Positions 43,517 to 53,093 are shown, counted from the first letter of the stretch. The stretch: 64,000 nt of DNA from JBHJHP01 sp042219855 (GCF_042219855.1 NZ_JBHJHP010000008.1:124001-188000); one strand, 5' to 3'. Notes: generated from the sequence alone by a model not told the origin. A program made the numbers and translations.

Positions 43517-45190
43517 ATGATGAAGAATAGCCTTGTTGCTGTAAAGTGCCTCAATAACAAAACCCGTAAAAACTATCCGATGGGTACAACACTGATCGAT
43601 ATTTTTCGGGATCAGGATGTAAAGCTGGATAACGAACCGCTTTGTGCATTGGTAAATAATGAAGCCAAGGAGTTGAATTTCAGGGTTTTTAAGCCCAAAA
43701 CGGTGGAATTTGTGGATTTCACACATCTGGCAGGGCACAGGGCTTTTGTGAGATCAGTGGCCTTTGTTCTGCATAAGGCCGTAAAGGAGTTGTATCCTAA
43801 ATCCGGGTTACGCATAGAACACGCCGTTTCCAATGGCTATTTCTGTAAGATAAACGGTGAAGTTCAGGAACTGACAGAGGAGATTATCGAAAAGATAAAA
43901 AACAGGATGCAGGAAATTGTGGATGCTGACATTCCCTTTGTACGCCATGAGGAAGAGACGGAGAAAGTGTTGAAATTATTCGAAGAGCAGGATCTGTGCG
44001 ATAAGGTTAAGTTACTGAAAACCCTCGGTTGGGTCTATTCGCCGTATTATACGCTTGAGGATACCGTTGATTATTACTATGGAACCCTGGTTCCGTCCAC
44101 CGGTTATATTCATAATTTCAGCCTGGTGAAATATCACGATGGGGCTTTGATCCGGATTCCTATGCGAACCAATCCTGATAAGCTGGAGCCTGTGGTGGAC
44201 ATGCCCAAACTAACCGATATTTTTGGGGAATATGCCAAATGGAATGGCGTGATGAAACTGCAGAATGTAGGCGATCTGAACGAGGCGGCTGATAATGGAA
44301 AAGTAAGGGATCTGATAAAGGTTGCCGAGGCATTTCATGAGAAAAAGGTGGCGCACATAGCCGATCTTATTGCAGAACGTAAGGATGAGGTGAAGATTAT
44401 TCTGGTGTCCGGGCCTTCTTCTTCCGGCAAAACAACTTTCAGTAAACGGTTGTCTTTACAGCTTATGGTGGCCGGTATTAATCCGGTTGGACTCTCACTT
44501 GATAATTATTTTGTGGACCGGGAAAAAACGCCGCTGGATGAAAACGGACAACTGGATTTTGAATCGCTATATGCTTTAAATCTTGATCTGTTCAACCAGC
44601 AGATGCGGGACCTTCTGGATGGCAAAGAAGTGGAATTGCCACAGTTTTCGTTTACGGAAGGGAAATCGTATTTCAGAGGTGATAAAATGAAAATGGAAGC
44701 GGATGATGTGCTGATAATTGAAGGTATTCATGGTTTGAACCCTGAGCTAACCCGGTCTATTGATGATAAATTCAAGTTTAAAATCTATGTGTCAGCACTG
44801 ACCACTATCTCTCTTGACAATCATAACTGGATACCGACTTCTGATAACCGGTTGATCCGGAGAATTATCCGGGATAACAGATACCGGGGATACAGCGCTA
44901 CCGAAACCATTTCTCGTTGGGAAAGTGTGCGAAGTGGTGAGGATAAATGGATCTATCCCTACCAGGAAAATGCCAATATTATGTTCAACTCGGCTCTTTT
45001 ATTTGAACTGGCTGTGTTAAAACGCTATGCTGAGCCAATATTGCGCGAAGTGCGCCAGGACAGTCCGCATTATGCCGAAGCGATTCGCTTACTGGACTTT
45101 CTACGTTACTTCAAATCCATCCGTGATTCTGAAATTCCACCAACATCGTTAATCCGTGAATTTTTAGGAGGAAGCAGTTTTAGGTATTAA
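43517..45190 (+). CDS. TGS-domain nucleoside (uridine) kinase
   Basis: 557 residues from the ATG at 43517 (or 43520); an in-frame TTG at 43502 also exists. An N-terminal TGS-like domain, a tRNA-SAD/ThrRS-editing-like domain (TH at LAGHRAFVRSVAFVLHKAV, RIEHAVSNGYFCKI), and a C-terminal uridine-kinase/PRK domain with P-loop GPSSSGKTTF near residue 299, SLDNYFVDREKTP and IIEGIHGLNPEL. The three-part layout is well known in Bacteroidota and Firmicutes and annotated as nucleoside kinase. Its link to tRNA is unclear. Confidence 0.88.
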   Translation: MMKNSLVAVKCLNNKTRKNYPMGTTLIDIFRDQDVKLDNEPLCALVNNEAKELNFRVFKPKTVEFVDFTHLAGHRAFVRSVAFVLHKAVKELYPKSGLRIEHAVSNGYFCKINGEVQELTEEIIEKIKNRMQEIVDADIPFVRHEEETEKVLKLFEEQDLCDKVKLLKTLGWVYSPYYTLEDTVDYYYGTLVPSTGYIHNFSLVKYHDGALIRIPMRTNPDKLEPVVDMPKLTDIFGEYAKWNGVMKLQNVGDLNEAADNGKVRDLIKVAEAFHEKKVAHIADLIAERKDEVKIILVSGPSSSGKTTFSKRLSLQLMVAGINPVGLSLDNYFVDREKTPLDENGQLDFESLYALNLDLFNQQMRDLLDGKEVELPQFSFTEGKSYFRGDKMKMEADDVLIIEGIHGLNPELTRSIDDKFKFKIYVSALTTISLDNHNWIPTSDNRLIRRIIRDNRYRGYSATETISRWESVRSGEDKWIYPYQENANIMFNSALLFELAVLKRYAEPILREVRQDSPHYAEAIRLLDFLRYFKSIRDSEIPPTSLIREFLGGSSFRY

Positions 45191-45197
45191 TTTCATA

Positions 45198-45230
45198 AGT
45201 GATCTGATGACCCGAAGTCATCAGATCACT
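45198..45230. repeat. Perfect hairpin AGTGATCTGATGAC / GTCATCAGATCACT
   Basis: 14-bp perfect stem, 5-nt loop, 8 bp after the kinase stop. No T-tract follows. Its stem sequence nearly matches the hairpin at 47078-47114. A smaller hairpin (TCACGG / CCGTGA) follows at 45257-45272. Confidence 0.8.
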
Positions 45231-45339
45231 AACAGCAAAAACAACATGGGCTAAACTCACGGTTTTCCGTGATTTACTTTTTAAATTATCCTTCATAACT
45301 TTAAGGGTGCTGATTTAGGTGCTTAAAATTCATGCTGTT

Positions 45340-46257
45340 ATGAAGAAGCTTCTTATTTTTATTATTATATTAATTTCAGTTGACATTTTCTCGCAGGAAT
45401 ACCACAAATTTATTGAAGATCCCGATAAGTATTGGGATGTTGCACAATTCTCTAATACTAGCATTTGTGAATACGAAAATTTTCCAAAAAGGTTTTTTAT
45501 TTCAGAAGACACCGTTATTTCTTATAATAAATACAAAAAAGTTTTTTATTTTGATTTTCGGCCTTTTGACTCTAATAATGGTTATTGCCCTCCATTTTTG
45601 ATTGATACAGTTAAGCAGCAAACCAATTATTTTATACGGGAAGATACCTTAAATAGAAAAGTATTTAAATTAAAAAATGGAATAGAGGTTTTACTATATA
45701 ATTTTAACTTATCAGTTGGTGATACTATTCTTGACCCAAATAATGATAATACGAAACTAATTATTGATAGCATTAATTACATTATAACATCAGATAATAT
45801 TAGACGAAAAGCATTTTATTTTAGTGATAAAAATGATTATGGTTTAGTTGGAGAATATATAGAAGGCATTGGAGGTAGTGAGGGACCATTTGAATTTCCA
45901 ATTGAAATATGGGGTGAAATAGGGATTGGAGTATTATGTATCCATAATGACAACAAAATAATTTATGGGACAAGATGCAATGAAGTAACTCAAAACAATA
46001 CCTCTTTTTTGAATAATTCACAAGTGAATGTATTCCCAAATCCTGCAACAGATTATATTGCCATTGAAATTGCAGATATTAACTTGTTGGATGGATGTAT
46101 TGAACTAATTGACATTTCAGGTCATAAAATTGACGTAATAAATATCGGAAATGCTTTAATACAATATAAAACAGATCAGTTGAAATCTGGAATGTATATG
46201 CTAAGATTTATTAAGAGTGGTAAAGTCGTTGGTAATAAACCATTTTATAAAAATTAA
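45340..46257 (+). CDS. T9SS-sorted secreted protein, paralogue A
   Basis: 305 residues from the ATG at 45340. Signal peptide MKKLLIFIIILISVDIFSQ, then a roughly 200-residue beta-rich region with short motifs shared with the next gene (EYH, DTLN.KVF.L/VYIL, YIEGIG, RCNEVTQN). The last 75 residues begin VNVFPNPATDYIAIEI and end in YMLRFIKSGKVVGNKPFYKN, the type A C-terminal sorting domain of the type IX system. Function unknown; exported cargo. Notably AT-rich. Its stop overlaps the following start codon by one base. Confidence 0.85.
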   Translation: MKKLLIFIIILISVDIFSQEYHKFIEDPDKYWDVAQFSNTSICEYENFPKRFFISEDTVISYNKYKKVFYFDFRPFDSNNGYCPPFLIDTVKQQTNYFIREDTLNRKVFKLKNGIEVLLYNFNLSVGDTILDPNNDNTKLIIDSINYIITSDNIRRKAFYFSDKNDYGLVGEYIEGIGGSEGPFEFPIEIWGEIGIGVLCIHNDNKIIYGTRCNEVTQNNTSFLNNSQVNVFPNPATDYIAIEIADINLLDGCIELIDISGHKIDVINIGNALIQYKTDQLKSGMYMLRFIKSGKVVGNKPFYKN

Positions 46258-47084
46258 TGAATATGAAAAAGCTATTAATCTATATTTTCATTTTCACCTC
46301 GGGGCATCTTTTCTCGCAGGAATACCATCCCTTATTGGACACCAATACAGTTTGGGTCGTGGAATATGATTATTATAATGATATACCTCCAAATACCCAT
46401 CAAATTAAATATCATTATCAAAAGGATAGCATAATTGGAGATCTTAGATATAAAAATTTTGGTAAAGGTGCATTTGGCCAGGATGTTTTACTAAGAGAAG
46501 ATACAACTAATAAAAAAGTTTATATTTTAATTGAAAATTTTGGTCTTATTGAAGAATCATTATTATACGATTTTAATGCTAAAAAGGGAGATACTTTAAA
46601 CATCTTTGAGGCTGGAAATATCTATATTGATTCTGTTGCATATATCACTCTATATAATAATGAAGTTCGAAAAATATTCTATTATTCAGGAGGATTAATG
46701 GGTGAGTACTACATCGAAGGAATCGGTACAAATCTTGGTTTCATTGAAACAGCAGAAGCTATCGGCCCACCAGCATTAAATTTAATGTGTGTAAAAAAAA
46801 ATAACGTAATTCTTTGGGGGTATAGATGCAATGAAGTAACTCAAAATAAGATCAATTTGTTAAAAGATTCCCAAATTAAAGTATATCCAAATCCATCCAA
46901 AGGAATACTTAATATTGATGAACTTGATAATTGTGAGGTATATAATCTAATGGGTACACTTTTAATGACTACAAAAGATAAGGTTGTAGATTTAAAGAAT
47001 TTTGAAAGTGGGATATATTTTTTGAATATTAAGGATGATGCTGGACAGAGCTTTACAAAAAAAGTGGTTCTTGATAGAAAGTGA
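46257..47084 (+). CDS. T9SS-sorted secreted protein, paralogue B
   Basis: 275 residues (a second ATG at 46263 gives the better signal peptide MKKLLIYIFIFTSGHLFSQ). It parallels the previous gene throughout: EYHPLLDTNTVWVVEY, LLREDTTNKKVYILIE, YYIEGIGTNLG, YRCNEVTQNK. The T9SS tail begins IKVYPNPSKGILNIDEL and ends in a basic residue run (FTKKVVLDRK). The two are tandem duplicates that have diverged. Its TGA stop lies in the stem of the hairpin 47078-47114. Confidence 0.85.
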   Translation: MNMKKLLIYIFIFTSGHLFSQEYHPLLDTNTVWVVEYDYYNDIPPNTHQIKYHYQKDSIIGDLRYKNFGKGAFGQDVLLREDTTNKKVYILIENFGLIEESLLYDFNAKKGDTLNIFEAGNIYIDSVAYITLYNNEVRKIFYYSGGLMGEYYIEGIGTNLGFIETAEAIGPPALNLMCVKKNNVILWGYRCNEVTQNKINLLKDSQIKVYPNPSKGILNIDELDNCEVYNLMGTLLMTTKDKVVDLKNFESGIYFLNIKDDAGQSFTKKVVLDRK

Positions 47085-47114
47085 TCGGATGAACTTTAGT
47101 CATCCGATCACTTT
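47078..47114. terminator. Hairpin AAAGTGATCGGATGA / TCATCCGATCACTTT (bidirectional terminator)
   Basis: 15-bp stem with 7-nt loop and short T stretch, between converging genes. It contains the stop of paralogue B and the last base of the DUF3109 stop. Stem sequence is nearly that of 45198-45230. Confidence 0.75.
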
Positions 47115-47707
47115 TACTTTTGCTTTGCCAGTTCCACGGCTGCAATATTCAATTCCTTATACCAGTCTTCACCAAACTTTCGGATCAGGGCATCTTTTAC
47201 AAACTTATAAATGGGTACACCCAGTTTTTCACCCAGAACCAGTGCCGGCTTACAGATTTCCCACTTATCGTAGTTTACAGCCTGAAAGGTTGGATATTTT
47301 TTTACACGCACCGGATATAAATGGCAGGATACAGGCTTTTTAAAATCCGTTTTGCCTTCGTTGTATGCTTTTTCAATGGCGCATTTACAGGTGCCATTTT
47401 CATCAAAATATGTAAATACGCACTCTTTGCCCTTAATGATGGACGTGACCAGATCGCCATCTCCATCTATGTAAGATACACCTTGTTTCTTAATCAGTTT
47501 TTGGGCTTCAGGCGACAAATCATCCCATATGTCAGGAAGCAGATCTTCAATAATCTGTTTCTCCTCCTGCGTTAGAGGGGCTCCACTGTCTCCTTCTACA
47601 CAGCAACTGCCGTGACAGGCTGGCAGATCACAGATAAAACGCTTTTCAAACAGATCCAGACTGATGAGTGTATCTCCAATTTGCAGCATATTTACGTCTT
47701 CCTTCAT
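47114..47707 (-). CDS. DUF3109 family cysteine-rich protein
   Basis: 197 residues with a Cys pattern reminiscent of the YkgJ/CxxCxxCC metal-binding group: Cys26, Cys31, Cys35, Cys36 (CDLPACHGSCC), then GKECVF, GTCKCAIE, VSCHLYPVR and WEICKPAL. This suits an iron-sulfur or zinc site, but the function is unknown. DUF3109 is widely conserved in Bacteroidota. Downstream of gpmI on the same strand but separated by its terminator. Confidence 0.85.
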   Translation of the reverse strand: MKEDVNMLQIGDTLISLDLFEKRFICDLPACHGSCCVEGDSGAPLTQEEKQIIEDLLPDIWDDLSPEAQKLIKKQGVSYIDGDGDLVTSIIKGKECVFTYFDENGTCKCAIEKAYNEGKTDFKKPVSCHLYPVRVKKYPTFQAVNYDKWEICKPALVLGEKLGVPIYKFVKDALIRKFGEDWYKELNIAAVELAKQK

Positions 47708-47711
47708 AAAA

Positions 47712-47745
47712 TAAAAAAGAGGTGCCTTACGGGAGGCAACCTCTT
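47712..47745 (-). terminator. Intrinsic terminator of gpmI
   Basis: On the minus strand an AGAGGTTGCCTC-type stem pairs with GGCACCTCT and is followed by T6. It lies 23 bp after the gpmI stop. Confidence 0.8.
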
Positions 47746-47767
47746 ATATGTTTTAATAATTATTAGC

Positions 47768-49291
47768 TTAGTCTATCAGACATTTTCCGGTCATTGCAGC
47801 AGGTTGCTCGATGCCCATAATTTTGCACAACGATGGTGCCACATCAGCCAGAATACCATTTTTAACCTTTGCATGTTTGTTCTGTGTAACATATACAAAT
47901 GGAACCGGATTCAAAGAGTGTGCTGTGTTTGGCGAACCATCTTCATTCACAGCATTGTCGGCATTGCCATGGTCGGCAATGATGATTGCTTCGTAATCGT
48001 TATTAACCGCTGCATTGATCACATCGTTGGTGCATTCATCCACTGCTTTTACGGCTTTCTCAATGGCTTCGTAAACACCGGTATGACCTACCATATCACC
48101 GTTTGCAAAGTTCAGACAGATGAAATCGTACTTTTTGCTGTTCAAAGCATCTACCACATTGTCTCTTACTTCGTAAGCACTCATTTCAGGCTGCAGATCA
48201 TACGTGGCAACTTTTGGAGAATTGACCAGGATACGGTCTTCGTTTTCAAATGTTGCTTCGCGACCACCCGAGAAGAAGAAGGTAACGTGTGCATATTTTT
48301 CAGTCTCGGCAATACGTAGCTGAGCTTTGCCGGCTTTGGATACAATTTCACCAAGTGTTTCGGTTACATTATCCTTATTAAAAAATACTTTAAGACCTTT
48401 GAATGTAGCATCGTAAGGGGTCATCGTGCAGAAATATAACGGCAGCGTTTTCATACCATGTTCAGGCATATCCTGCTGAGTCAGCGTAATGGTGAGCTCT
48501 TTCGGTCTGTCATTTCTGAAGTTGAAAAATACCACCATGTCTCCTTCTTCAATTTTACCAACCGGATTATTGTTGGCATCAACGGCAACAATCGGTTTGA
48601 TAAATTCATCAGTCACGCCATCGGCATAACTTTTGGCTATGGCCTCCTGAATGTTTGTGGTAGGTGTTCCTTTGCCATTTACAACAAGGTCGTAGGCTTC
48701 TTTAACACGTTCCCATCTTTTATCACGGTCCATTGCATAATAGCGGCCAATTACAGAAGCAATTTTACCGGTTGTAGCAGCTAAATGATCCTCCAGTTGT
48801 TTCAGGAATCCCTTACCGCTCTTCGGGTCTGTATCACGACCATCCATAAAACAATGAACGAATGTATCTTTAATGCCATAGTCTTTGGCAATTTCTGTCA
48901 GCTTAAACAAATGGTCCATCGAGCTGTGAACACCACCGTCTGAAACCAATCCCATAAAATGAACCTTTTTGTTGTTTTCCTTGGCATAGGTAAATGCCTT
49001 TACAACTTCATCGTTCTGTTTAATAGTGTTTTCGCGGCAGGCTTTGTTAATCTTTACAAGATCCTGATAAACTACACGGCCTGCACCAATATTCAGGTGT
49101 CCAACCTCAGAGTTCCCCATCTGTCCGTCTGGCAGACCAACATTTTCGCCTGAAGCTAGAAGTTGTGATGTTGGATAAGTACTAATCAGTTTGTCCCAGT
49201 TTGGAGTAGGTGTATTGTAAATCACATCACTTTTAGAGTGATTCCCTAATCCCCAGCCATCCAGTATGACCAAAATTGCTTTCTTACTCAT
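47768..49291 (-). CDS. gpmI: 2,3-bisphosphoglycerate-independent phosphoglycerate mutase
   Basis: 507 residues from the ATG at 49291 (KKAILVILDGWGLG); the longer reading to 49351 runs through the promoter. Interconverts 3- and 2-phosphoglycerate. Alkaline-phosphatase-fold metal sites are visible: Asp11 in DGWG, nucleophile Ser61 in GNSEVGHLNIGAGR, HCFMDGRDTDP, NFANGDMVGHTG, and IADHGNADN. Confidence 0.96.
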   Translation of the reverse strand: MSKKAILVILDGWGLGNHSKSDVIYNTPTPNWDKLISTYPTSQLLASGENVGLPDGQMGNSEVGHLNIGAGRVVYQDLVKINKACRENTIKQNDEVVKAFTYAKENNKKVHFMGLVSDGGVHSSMDHLFKLTEIAKDYGIKDTFVHCFMDGRDTDPKSGKGFLKQLEDHLAATTGKIASVIGRYYAMDRDKRWERVKEAYDLVVNGKGTPTTNIQEAIAKSYADGVTDEFIKPIVAVDANNNPVGKIEEGDMVVFFNFRNDRPKELTITLTQQDMPEHGMKTLPLYFCTMTPYDATFKGLKVFFNKDNVTETLGEIVSKAGKAQLRIAETEKYAHVTFFFSGGREATFENEDRILVNSPKVATYDLQPEMSAYEVRDNVVDALNSKKYDFICLNFANGDMVGHTGVYEAIEKAVKAVDECTNDVINAAVNNDYEAIIIADHGNADNAVNEDGSPNTAHSLNPVPFVYVTQNKHAKVKNGILADVAPSLCKIMGIEQPAAMTGKCLID

Positions 49292-49328
49292 TTTATTTTG
49301 TTTTATTATTCTCATCTCAAATCGGGCA

Positions 49329-49336
49329 CAAAAATA
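49329..49336 (-). promoter_or_regulatory. Candidate -7 element (TATTTTTG) for gpmI
   Basis: TAnnTTTG on the minus strand, 37 bp before the ATG at 49291. It supports that start over upstream codons. Confidence 0.55.
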
Positions 49337-49520
49337 GTGTTTTCGTGCCAAAAATCTGCACTATCCTAATAACATTCAGTGGCATATAATGTTTGGATTA
49401 CAAAAAATTTATAACATAATTTTATTCTGGTCCTTTATCACGGGTGTTTTCTGATAAATTTTGCGAGATTTGCATCGTAAGTAATTAAATAATAGGTTTA
49501 TAAAATTCTAAAAATTTAAG

Positions 49521-49528
49521 TATTTTTG
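49521..49528 (+). promoter_or_regulatory. Candidate -7 element (TATTTTTG) for the MNT/HEPN pair
   Basis: TAnnTTTG match 24 bp before the start of the nucleotidyltransferase gene. Confidence 0.55.
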
Positions 49529-49551
49529 AATTAAACAAATAAGATCGTCTA

Positions 49552-49872
49552 ATGATCAATAACAGAACTGAATCATTATCAATTATTAAGGAAACTACCT
49601 GTAGATTAATCCCCGGAAGCAAAGTGCTTTTATTTGGTTCCAGGGCAAGGAAAGAAAATAGTAATGATAGTGATTATGATTTTTTGGTAATAACCGAAGA
49701 AACAATTGGTGTTCAAAAAAAACGATCACTTAAAGCATTGATAAGAAAAGAGTTGGCAAAATATAAAATACCAGCTGATATTTTGATTCAAAGTGAGGAA
49801 GAAATAGAATTTAAGAAGGATATCACAGGGCATATTCTTAAACAGGTTCTTAGAGAGGGGGTTGTACTATGA
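49552..49872 (+). CDS. MNT-type nucleotidyltransferase (antitoxin-like)
   Basis: 106 residues. Minimal DNA-polymerase-beta-like nucleotidyltransferase: GSRARKE at 29-35 followed by DSDYDFLV with D41-x-D43, and a third acidic residue in IPADILI. This is the GSx10DxD motif of MntA proteins, which in characterised pairs neutralise the HEPN toxin, by AMPylating it in some cases. Overlaps the HEPN gene by 4 bp (ATGA), so coupled. Confidence 0.88.
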   Translation: MINNRTESLSIIKETTCRLIPGSKVLLFGSRARKENSNDSDYDFLVITEETIGVQKKRSLKALIRKELAKYKIPADILIQSEEEIEFKKDITGHILKQVLREGVVL

Positions 49873-50273
49873 ATAAGGCTACTAAGGATTTTATTAATCA
49901 GTGGTTAACAAAAGCCGAGGAGGACTTGTTTGTTGTTGAAAAGCTTACAGAAAATGAAATTATTGCAACTTCCTCTGTTTGTTTTCATTGTCAGCAAGCA
50001 GTGGAAAAGTTTCTTAGGGCTTTTTTAATTGCTAACGGAATTGATACCAAGAAAACGCATAATATTGAATATTTACTATCAGAGTGTTCTGATTTTGATG
50101 GTGATTTTGTAGATATTGATCCAAAAGAATTAAGTGATTTTGGGGTTGATGCCCGATATCCTGGTGATATGTATATCCCGGACAAGGATGAGACATTAGC
50201 GTATAAAAAATTTGCGTTTGAAATCAAAGAACTTGTAGGACACAAACTTGATAAAATTATTAAATCAAAATAA
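49869..50273 (+). CDS. HEPN-domain protein (toxin-like partner)
   Basis: 134 residues, helical, with the HEPN pattern VCFHCQQAVEKFLRAFLIANG near 37-57 and THNIEYLLSEC. The usual RNase motif R-x4-6-H is absent: its arginines are Arg50 and Arg96 and no His lies at the proper distance. It belongs to the COG2250-like branch with ARYPGDMYIP near residue 95. The pair is a classic MNT/HEPN arrangement, but toxicity by RNA cleavage is doubtful for this copy. Confidence 0.85.
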   Translation: MNKATKDFINQWLTKAEEDLFVVEKLTENEIIATSSVCFHCQQAVEKFLRAFLIANGIDTKKTHNIEYLLSECSDFDGDFVDIDPKELSDFGVDARYPGDMYIPDKDETLAYKKFAFEIKELVGHKLDKIIKSK

Positions 50274-50327
50274 TTAGCCCATATTTTGATATCAAGAATT
50301 TTGATTAACAGGTATTTAATTGGTTTT

Positions 50328-53069
50328 TTATCTGCTCAAGGTGACAACTTTTTTTAACCGTTCTGATCTTGTAACTGAATTCAAAGTAAAGAGCACAATA
50401 TAAATTCCTCCTTCACAAAGAGATCCGTTTCCATCTGTCCCGTTCCACGTAAAAATATTTGCATTGATCCCAGGCGTATTGTTACAGATTGTTTTAACCT
50501 GTCTTCCATTACGATCAAATACATCTATGCTGACAGTATATTCTGTTTCGTGATGAACCATAAATTGTAAAACATCCCGGTCTCCATCACCGTTTGGGGT
50601 AAAGTATTCATCTGAGACAGAAAAGAGTTCATCATTTAAGATTTCTATTTCCTTGTTTTGCCGATTGATTGCTCCGGGACTGGAATATGACGGAGCTATG
50701 CCTGCCGATGTCCAGTTGTCGGGATTGGATGATCCTTGATCCGGAGAAATACGTTCCAGCGAAATCCCCTTCGTGTCTTTCAATGCGGCAAGGTGCCACA
50801 ATTCGGAATAGGCAACTTCGTCGAGAATGAATCCGGTTGCCGTAGTTAATACCACGCTTCCTTCGTCATTTGGTAAACTGTACATCTGAGTTACTTTGTA
50901 ATTTACCTTAGGAAATTCATAGCCAAAATCCGTTAAGCCGAATTCTGATATTACAATATAACTTTCGGGTGGAATAAGAAAGGGTTCAACGCAAAGGGGA
51001 ATTAAGGGTTCCAGCAGACCTTCTTCGTTTCGTTTAGTAACCCGGATGTCGCTGCTGTTTAAAAATTTTCCTGATGTGTTATAAAGTTCGATGTATTCCG
51101 GTTCGTACTCTAAAGGATCGATCATTAGCTCGTTGATAATCAGATCGCCCGTTTCAATATTATCAGGCATTGCAATGTTGAAGACGCTGTTTGTTATGTT
51201 GTCATTGAAGTCACGAATTTCATTAAACTCAATGCAGCACAGCTTGTCGGATTTCAGGGTTTCGGATAAGATGATATTCCATTTTATGTTGGCATGTTGA
51301 GATAACACTGATTTGATGCCATTTGACATCGTCATATTTTGAATTGTTGAGATATCAACAGGTTCACTAAAAGAGATCTCTATTTCATTTTCCTGAACCG
51401 GAAAGATATTACATACGTAGGGTGGAAGGTAATCTTCATTTACCATATCAACGCTGTTTACTTGTCCCGGGGTCCCACCGTCATTTCTAATACAGGAACA
51501 CCAGTTGCCATTGGTTTGGTTGTTATCCGGATCAATGCGTTCCAGCGACCAGCCGCCCTCTTTTTTAAACGGCTCCTGATGCAGCTCGCTCCTATATTTA
51601 AGATAGTCGATGGTTTGTCCGTTTTCGTTGAGTAGTTCAATTGTGCATGCATCATTTGGAAGGGATGGAAACCTGCTGCTGATGATCTGATTGCTGACAC
51701 CCAGATTGTAATCTGAAAAAGCCAGGAAAGAATGTGACGTAAGAAATCTGTCAGGAACAGGAAACTCATTGTCGTTGATTTTTAAAGTCCAGCCCGAAAT
51801 ATCGATGGAATAAGCGGATCGGTTAACCAGTTCAATGAATTCACTGCTATATCCCAGTGCCGGTGTTGGATCAGCCAAAACTTCGCTGATTACCACATCG
51901 AACATCACCGGAATATGATAAGACAGGATGGTATCAAATGCAGGAATTGTATCGCCATTCAGCAGCGGCAGATCAATAAAGGCGAAATTGTATTTTTTAT
52001 CCGGAATCAGAGGACTAAAAGGTTTGATTAAAATCGTTTTGGGATCAGAGCCGGAAAAAAGTAAAACGCTGTCCAGACCAAGGGTGAAATTATCGGTTGT
52101 CGCCAGGTTCAAATCCGGTTGATAATTGCAGGTCATCGTAACAGTTTGGGAGTCGGTTATTTCAGCAAATTCGATTTTGGGTTCTGTATAATGTGTTAGA
52201 ATAGTACCTGTATAAATGTTGCCGGATACGTCTTCAAGATTTTTGATCTGAACTTCAAAGTATCCGCTCAGCTTATCTGATATTTTAATTTCAAGTTTAT
52301 TCTCTGTAACTGAGATTTGCCCTTCTGACACTTTCTGGTCATTAATCCAGATTTCTGTTCTGTTTAGTGTGATTGGTTCATTGAAGTAAGCATGAATAGT
52401 GCGACTATTGAAAACTAGGGCACTGTCAATTTGGGGTGGAACAGAATCAATATAGGCTTCTCCCGATATTGATATATCACTGAATCCGAGCAATTTTGAA
52501 CGGGTTGACGTGTAGACACATTGCAATCCGAAATACGATGAACGTTCTATGGAAAGATCTTTTGCAGAACCTTCTGTCAGAAAGTTCTGTAAGCTCTCAT
52601 CCTTATAGTAAAGTGTAAAGATCCCGGTTTTGCTTTTGGTCACTTTTAGCTGAAAGGCATTTTCTGTCTTATCAAGCCTGCTATTAGCCCCATCAATCAA
52701 AAGCGTTTCGATGCCATTGTTTAGTTTGTAAAGTTTCAGGTCGTCGTCGGTTGAACCACATTCCACAAAATACCCGTTACGAATCAATACCGGATTATTC
52801 TGATCGCAAACAAGGTATATCCGGCAATAATTGGAAGATGACGGATTGAACTGCATCTCAACGCTTGCTTCCCATGTAGCACTGTTAATAATTTCAGAGG
52901 GTGAGAAAATGATCTTCTCACCACTGACAGCTTCTGCATTTAACCGGATCTTGTTGTCATTAAACGTAAAATCGTTAGTATCTCCACTCCAAGAAAATTG
53001 TGGAAACAGTGGTGTTGCAAATAATATATGCAACCAAATTAAACATTTGATTTTCATAATCTTTTTCAT
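50328..53069 (-). CDS. Secreted lamin-tail-domain exoprotein with T9SS-type C-terminal domain
   Basis: 913 residues from the ATG at 53069, or 53057 (MKIKCLIWLHILFATPLFPQ signal). An N-terminal beta-sandwich (about 20-200), Ig-like domains, and two lamin-tail domains: VVISEVLADPTPALGYSSEFIELVNR and DLIINELMIDPLEYEPEYIELYN. The C-terminal about 85 residues are YFTPNGDGDRDVLQFM ... SIDVFDRNGRQV ... FTWNGTDGNGSLCEGGIYIVLFTL, the gliding-motility-associated or T9SS-type sorting module. Predicted surface or secreted adhesive protein. No enzymatic residues are apparent. Confidence 0.88.
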   Translation of the reverse strand: MKKIMKIKCLIWLHILFATPLFPQFSWSGDTNDFTFNDNKIRLNAEAVSGEKIIFSPSEIINSATWEASVEMQFNPSSSNYCRIYLVCDQNNPVLIRNGYFVECGSTDDDLKLYKLNNGIETLLIDGANSRLDKTENAFQLKVTKSKTGIFTLYYKDESLQNFLTEGSAKDLSIERSSYFGLQCVYTSTRSKLLGFSDISISGEAYIDSVPPQIDSALVFNSRTIHAYFNEPITLNRTEIWINDQKVSEGQISVTENKLEIKISDKLSGYFEVQIKNLEDVSGNIYTGTILTHYTEPKIEFAEITDSQTVTMTCNYQPDLNLATTDNFTLGLDSVLLFSGSDPKTILIKPFSPLIPDKKYNFAFIDLPLLNGDTIPAFDTILSYHIPVMFDVVISEVLADPTPALGYSSEFIELVNRSAYSIDISGWTLKINDNEFPVPDRFLTSHSFLAFSDYNLGVSNQIISSRFPSLPNDACTIELLNENGQTIDYLKYRSELHQEPFKKEGGWSLERIDPDNNQTNGNWCSCIRNDGGTPGQVNSVDMVNEDYLPPYVCNIFPVQENEIEISFSEPVDISTIQNMTMSNGIKSVLSQHANIKWNIILSETLKSDKLCCIEFNEIRDFNDNITNSVFNIAMPDNIETGDLIINELMIDPLEYEPEYIELYNTSGKFLNSSDIRVTKRNEEGLLEPLIPLCVEPFLIPPESYIVISEFGLTDFGYEFPKVNYKVTQMYSLPNDEGSVVLTTATGFILDEVAYSELWHLAALKDTKGISLERISPDQGSSNPDNWTSAGIAPSYSSPGAINRQNKEIEILNDELFSVSDEYFTPNGDGDRDVLQFMVHHETEYTVSIDVFDRNGRQVKTICNNTPGINANIFTWNGTDGNGSLCEGGIYIVLFTLNSVTRSERLKKVVTLSR

Positions 53070-53093
53070 TTGTTCAGGTATCGAAAAAAACAC

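Noticed and set aside
47612..48319. 235-residue plus-strand reading frame over DUF3109 and gpmI
   Set aside because: It runs antisense across two well-supported genes and their terminator, with no recognisable motif.
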